This document shows, piece by piece, positions 4,308 to 7,702 of a DNA stretch of 7,702 bases; within the stretch, counting starts at the first letter, position 1; each line of letters begins with the position of its first letter. Position numbers and translations under genes: made by a program. The stretch is from Pseudomonadota bacterium. Its GTDB lineage: Bacteria; Pseudomonadota; Gammaproteobacteria; Xanthomonadales; Xanthomonadaceae. The notes beneath the pieces are model-generated. The model saw only the letters and a program-made list of their open reading frames with translations, searched no databases and was not told the origin of the DNA. The stretch spans positions 1 through 7,702 of the forward strand of contig JAFAFY010000259.1 of NCBI GenBank assembly GCA_023423235.1, written 5' to 3'.

Positions 4308-5261
4308 TCACTTCAGCTTGATCTCGCGCAGGCGCTCGTCCAGGTAGCCCTGCGCGGTGATCGCTTCTGGGTAGCGGCTGGGATTGTCGGCGGTGATCGT
4401 CGAGGGCAGCACGTCGATCAGGAAGTCCGGGTTCGGGTGCAGGAAGAACGGCACCGAATAGCGCGGCTTGCGCGCCTGCTCGCCCGGTGGGTTGACCACG
4501 CGGTGGGTGGTCGAGGGATACACGTGGTTGGTCAGGCGCTGCAGCATGTCGCCGATGTTGACGACGATGGTGTCGGCATCGGCGGTGAACGGCACCCACT
4601 CGCCTTCGTGCGAACGCACTTCCAGGCCGGCGGCGCTGGCGCCGACCAGTAGGGTGATCAGGTTGATGTCCTCGTGCGCGCCGGCGCGCACGTTGGGGAT
4701 GTCGTCGGCGGTGATCGGCGGGTAGTGGATCGGCCGCAGGATCGAGTTGCCGCTGTCGGTCTTGTCGGCGAAGTAATCTTCCGGCAGGCCGATGTGCAGC
4801 GCCAGCGCGGCAAGCACCTGCGCGCCCAGCGCGTCGAGGGTCTGGTACAGACCGTAGCCGTGCTCGCGGAAGCCCGGCACCTCGTCGGGCCACAGGTTGG
4901 GCGGCATCACCTCGCGATATTTGGAATCCCCGGGAATCTCGCGGCCGACGTGCCAGAACTCTTTGAGGTCGAAGTGCTTGGAGTCCTTCGCGGTCTCGAC
5001 GCCGAACGCGGTGTAGCCGCGCGCGCCGCCGCTGTCGGGGACGTGGTAGCGCTTCTTGGTCGCCTCGGGCAGGGCGAAGAACGCCTTGAACACGTCGTAG
5101 GCGGCGTCGATCTGCGCCTGCGGGATGCCATGACCGTTGATACCGGCAAAGCCCCATTCGCGGTAGGCATTGCCCAGCTCGGCGACGAAGGCCTCGCGGT
5201 CGGCGGCGCTGGAAGGATGGGTGAAACGGCGGATGTCGAGGGTCGGGATGCGTGCGGTCAT
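4308..5261 (-). CDS. 2-oxoglutarate/Fe(II)-dependent oxygenase, isopenicillin N synthase superfamily
   Basis: The 317-residue protein has the two-domain layout of this superfamily: a DIOX_N-type domain (about 5-110, with WGFAGINGHGIP at 36-47) and a double-stranded beta-helix oxygenase domain (about 175-275). The iron ligands H196, D198 (AHEDINLITLLV) and H253 (THRVVNPP) are all present. R267 and S269 (RYS) form the 2-oxoglutarate-binding RxS, so catalysis with 2-oxoglutarate, O2 and Fe(II) is expected. Substrate is unknown; bacterial members hydroxylate, desaturate or close rings in diverse small molecules. The ATG at 5261 has AAGGA 7 nt upstream. It follows glmM by 17 nt and is probably the last gene of the accD-glmM transcript, ending at the hairpin 4251-4277. 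Confidence 0.92.
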   Translation of the reverse strand: MTARIPTLDIRRFTHPSSAADREAFVAELGNAYREWGFAGINGHGIPQAQIDAAYDVFKAFFALPEATKKRYHVPDSGGARGYTAFGVETAKDSKHFDLKEFWHVGREIPGDSKYREVMPPNLWPDEVPGFREHGYGLYQTLDALGAQVLAALALHIGLPEDYFADKTDSGNSILRPIHYPPITADDIPNVRAGAHEDINLITLLVGASAAGLEVRSHEGEWVPFTADADTIVVNIGDMLQRLTNHVYPSTTHRVVNPPGEQARKPRYSVPFFLHPNPDFLIDVLPSTITADNPSRYPEAITAQGYLDERLREIKLK

Positions 5262-5278
5262 GGTGATGTCCTTGGAGA

Positions 5279-6628
5279 TCAGGCGGCCGCCGCGCGCACG
5301 GCGTCGGCCAGCGTATCGAGAGTGGCTTGCATCAGCGTGGCATCGTCGGCCTCGACGGTCACCCGGACCACTGGCTCGGTGCCAGAGGGCCGCAGGAACG
5401 CACGTCCGCGCCCCTGCACGGCCGACTGCGCATCGGCCAGCGCGGCCTGCACCGAAGGCGCCTCGCTGGGCCTGGCTGCGCCCTCGAAACGCACGTTGAC
5501 GGTGCGCTGCGGCACCTTCGACAGGCCATGCAACGCGTCCTGCAGGCTGAGCCCACGGCGGCGCAGCACTTCGAGCACCTGCAGCGCGCTGATGATGCCG
5601 TCGCCCGTGGTCGCGCGGTCCAGGCACAGCAGGTGACCGGAGGTCTCGCCGCCGAGGATGCCGTCCTGCTCGAGCAGCATCTGGTGCACATAACGGTCGC
5701 CGACCCGGGCGCGCAGGAAGCCGATGCCGGCCTCGCCGAAGGCGCGTTCCAGGCCGTAGTTGCTCATCAGCGTGCCGACCACCGGGCCGCGCAGGCGACC
5801 GCTGTGCTGCCAGTCGGTGGCCAGCACGTAGAGCAGGTCGTCGCCGTCGCGCACGGTGCCGTTGGCATCGACCAGCAGCACACGGTCACCGTCGCCGTCG
5901 AAGGCGATGCCGAGGTTGGCGCCGGTCTGGGCGACGCGCGCGGCGAGTGCCTCGGGGTGGGTCGAGCCGACGCCGTCGTTGATGTTCAGGCCGTTGGGCT
6001 CGGCGCCGATCACATCGACCTGGGCACCGAGTTCGCGCAGCACGATCGGGCCGACCTGGTAGGTGGCGCCATTGGCGCAGTCGACCACGATGCGCATGCC
6101 GCCCAGGTCGAAATCGCGCGGCACCGACGCCTTGCAGGCCTCGACGTAGCGGCCGACCGCGTCGCGCGTGCGCACGGCCTTGCCCAGGCGCTCGGATTCG
6201 ACGGTGCGGAACGGCGAGTCCAGCGTGGCCTCGATCGCCAGCTCGGTGGCGTCGTCGAGTTTCTCGCCATGCGCGGAGAAGAACTTGATGCCGTTGTCGT
6301 AGTGCGGGTTGTGCGAGGCGGAGATGACGATGCCGCCGTCGGCGCCGAGCGAACGGGTCAGGTGGGCGACGGCGGGCGTGGGCATCGGGCCCATCAGCTG
6401 CACGTCCACACCGGCCGCGACCAGCCCGGCCTCCAGCGCCGCCTCGAACATGTAGTTGGAGATGCGCGTGTCCTTGCCGATGACCACCTGCGGTTTGCGC
6501 CAGTCGCCGGCGCGCGAGCGCAGGGCGTGGCCGTAGGCATTGCCCAGGCGCAGCACGAAATCGGCGGAGATTGCGCCCTCGCCCACCCGGCCGCGGATGC
6601 CGTCGGTTCCGAAATACTTTCTGTTCAT
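5279..6628 (-). CDS. glmM: Phosphoglucosamine mutase
   Basis: GlmM converts glucosamine 6-phosphate to glucosamine 1-phosphate in the cytoplasm, on the route to UDP-GlcNAc for peptidoglycan and LPS. The 449-residue product matches the usual length. Motifs run in order: KYFGTDGIRGRVG (4-16), the phosphoserine loop ISASHNP with S105 as the phosphorylated residue, the metal loop DGDGDR (244-249), the sugar-binding GETSGH (327-332) and the phosphate-binding RPSGTEP (413-419). The ATG at 6628 has GGAG 5 nt upstream; the frame is open further upstream, but that part overlaps accD and has no family match. It lies 13 nt after accD and 17 nt before the oxygenase gene. Confidence 0.98.
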   Translation of the reverse strand: MNRKYFGTDGIRGRVGEGAISADFVLRLGNAYGHALRSRAGDWRKPQVVIGKDTRISNYMFEAALEAGLVAAGVDVQLMGPMPTPAVAHLTRSLGADGGIVISASHNPHYDNGIKFFSAHGEKLDDATELAIEATLDSPFRTVESERLGKAVRTRDAVGRYVEACKASVPRDFDLGGMRIVVDCANGATYQVGPIVLRELGAQVDVIGAEPNGLNINDGVGSTHPEALAARVAQTGANLGIAFDGDGDRVLLVDANGTVRDGDDLLYVLATDWQHSGRLRGPVVGTLMSNYGLERAFGEAGIGFLRARVGDRYVHQMLLEQDGILGGETSGHLLCLDRATTGDGIISALQVLEVLRRRGLSLQDALHGLSKVPQRTVNVRFEGAARPSEAPSVQAALADAQSAVQGRGRAFLRPSGTEPVVRVTVEADDATLMQATLDTLADAVRAAAA

Positions 6629-6641
6629 CGAAACTCCGGAA

Positions 6642-7526
<885 letters not shown>

Positions 7527-7545
7527 GGCGTCTCAGTTCTCCTGC

Positions 7546-7559
7546 GGCCCAGCCGGGCC
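7546..7559 (-). promoter_or_regulatory. Small hairpin next to the accD ribosome-binding site
   Basis: On the minus strand GGCCC and GGGCC form a 5-bp stem with a GGCT loop that ends 2 nt before AGGAG of accD. It has no T-run. E. coli AccA/AccD are reported to regulate their own translation by binding mRNA; whether this small structure has any such role is pure inference. Confidence 0.3.
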
Positions 7560-7615
7560 TGAATCGCGGAAGTGTAGCTCACCGCCCGCTGAGGGCATGC
7601 CAATCCAGGGCTGCG

Positions 7616-7633
7616 GCCGCGCCGTGGCGCGGC
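7616..7633 (-). promoter_or_regulatory. GC-only hairpin after trpA
   Basis: GCCGCGCC and GGCGCGGC are perfect 8-bp complements separated by 2 nt, giving a 7-bp stem with a 4-nt loop. It lies 24 nt beyond the putative trpA stop and has no T-run, so it is not a standard terminator. It might protect the 3' end of the trp transcript or be a chance product of high GC. Confidence 0.35.
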
Positions 7634-7657
7634 TGGTACGGACGCGGGCGACCCCGC

Positions 7658-7702
7658 TCAGCCGGCGTCGAGCGCGGCCCGCAGCGGCGCCAGGAACGCG
7701 GC
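7658..7702 (-). CDS. trpA: Tryptophan synthase alpha chain, last 14 codons (runs off the window)
   Basis: The minus strand enters the window in frame with AAFLAPLRAALDAG and a TGA at 7660-7658. This resembles the C-terminal end of TrpA in xanthomonads (FLAPLR.ALDA), and trpA directly upstream of accD is the arrangement I recall in that family. TrpA cleaves indole-3-glycerol phosphate to indole, which TrpB uses. Only 14 residues are visible, with no catalytic residue, so the call rests on the tail and position. It ends 131 bp before accD. Confidence 0.7.
   Translation of the reverse strand, partial: AAFLAPLRAALDAG

Noticed and set aside
7571..7603. Possible accD promoter with TACACT (7576-7571) and TTGGCA (7603-7598) on the minus strand
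   Set aside because: The spacer is 21 nt, too long for sigma-70, and the -10 match is only moderate. accD may be read from the trp transcript or from a promoter I cannot see.

Overview
The window is high-GC DNA (by eye around two thirds G+C, not counted). It looks like a chromosomal housekeeping segment of a gammaproteobacterium of the Xanthomonadaceae/Lysobacteraceae type (Xanthomonas, Lysobacter, Luteimonas or a relative). I base this on protein flavour, gene order and GC content; no search could be run. I see no phage, transposase, CRISPR array or resistance gene.

Left block, all on the minus strand and read from high to low coordinates: tpiA, secG, tRNA-Leu(GAG) with its own near-consensus promoter and a Rho-independent terminator, then a clear promoter leading into nuoA and the start of nuoB, which leaves the window. 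tpiA-secG-tRNA-Leu next to glmM is an old gammaproteobacterial arrangement; in E. coli the order is glmM-secG-leuU, and leuU is also the GAG tRNA-Leu.

Middle block, plus strand: a classical short-chain dehydrogenase/reductase with an N-terminal extension made of a four-unit 15-bp tandem repeat, a strong terminator, then a secreted DUF481 outer-membrane beta-barrel protein. Between DUF481 and the next, convergent gene lies a 118-bp intergenic stretch filled almost entirely by a terminator hairpin flanked by inverted arrays of a 7-bp repeat.

Right block, minus strand: the last 14 codons of a probable trpA, then accD, glmM and a 2-oxoglutarate/Fe(II) oxygenase of the isopenicillin N synthase superfamily. 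The last three are packed with gaps of 13 and 17 nt, so they probably form one operon.

The conserved genes supply central functions: NADH dehydrogenase, glycolysis, protein export, fatty acid synthesis and amino-sugar precursors. The SDR, DUF481 and oxygenase genes sit between glmM and tpiA and look like lineage-specific insertions. I do not see a convincing new biological system. The best leads are the heptamer-repeat/hairpin element at 4190-4307, the 15-bp coding repeat in the SDR gene, and the palindrome inside the nuo promoter.
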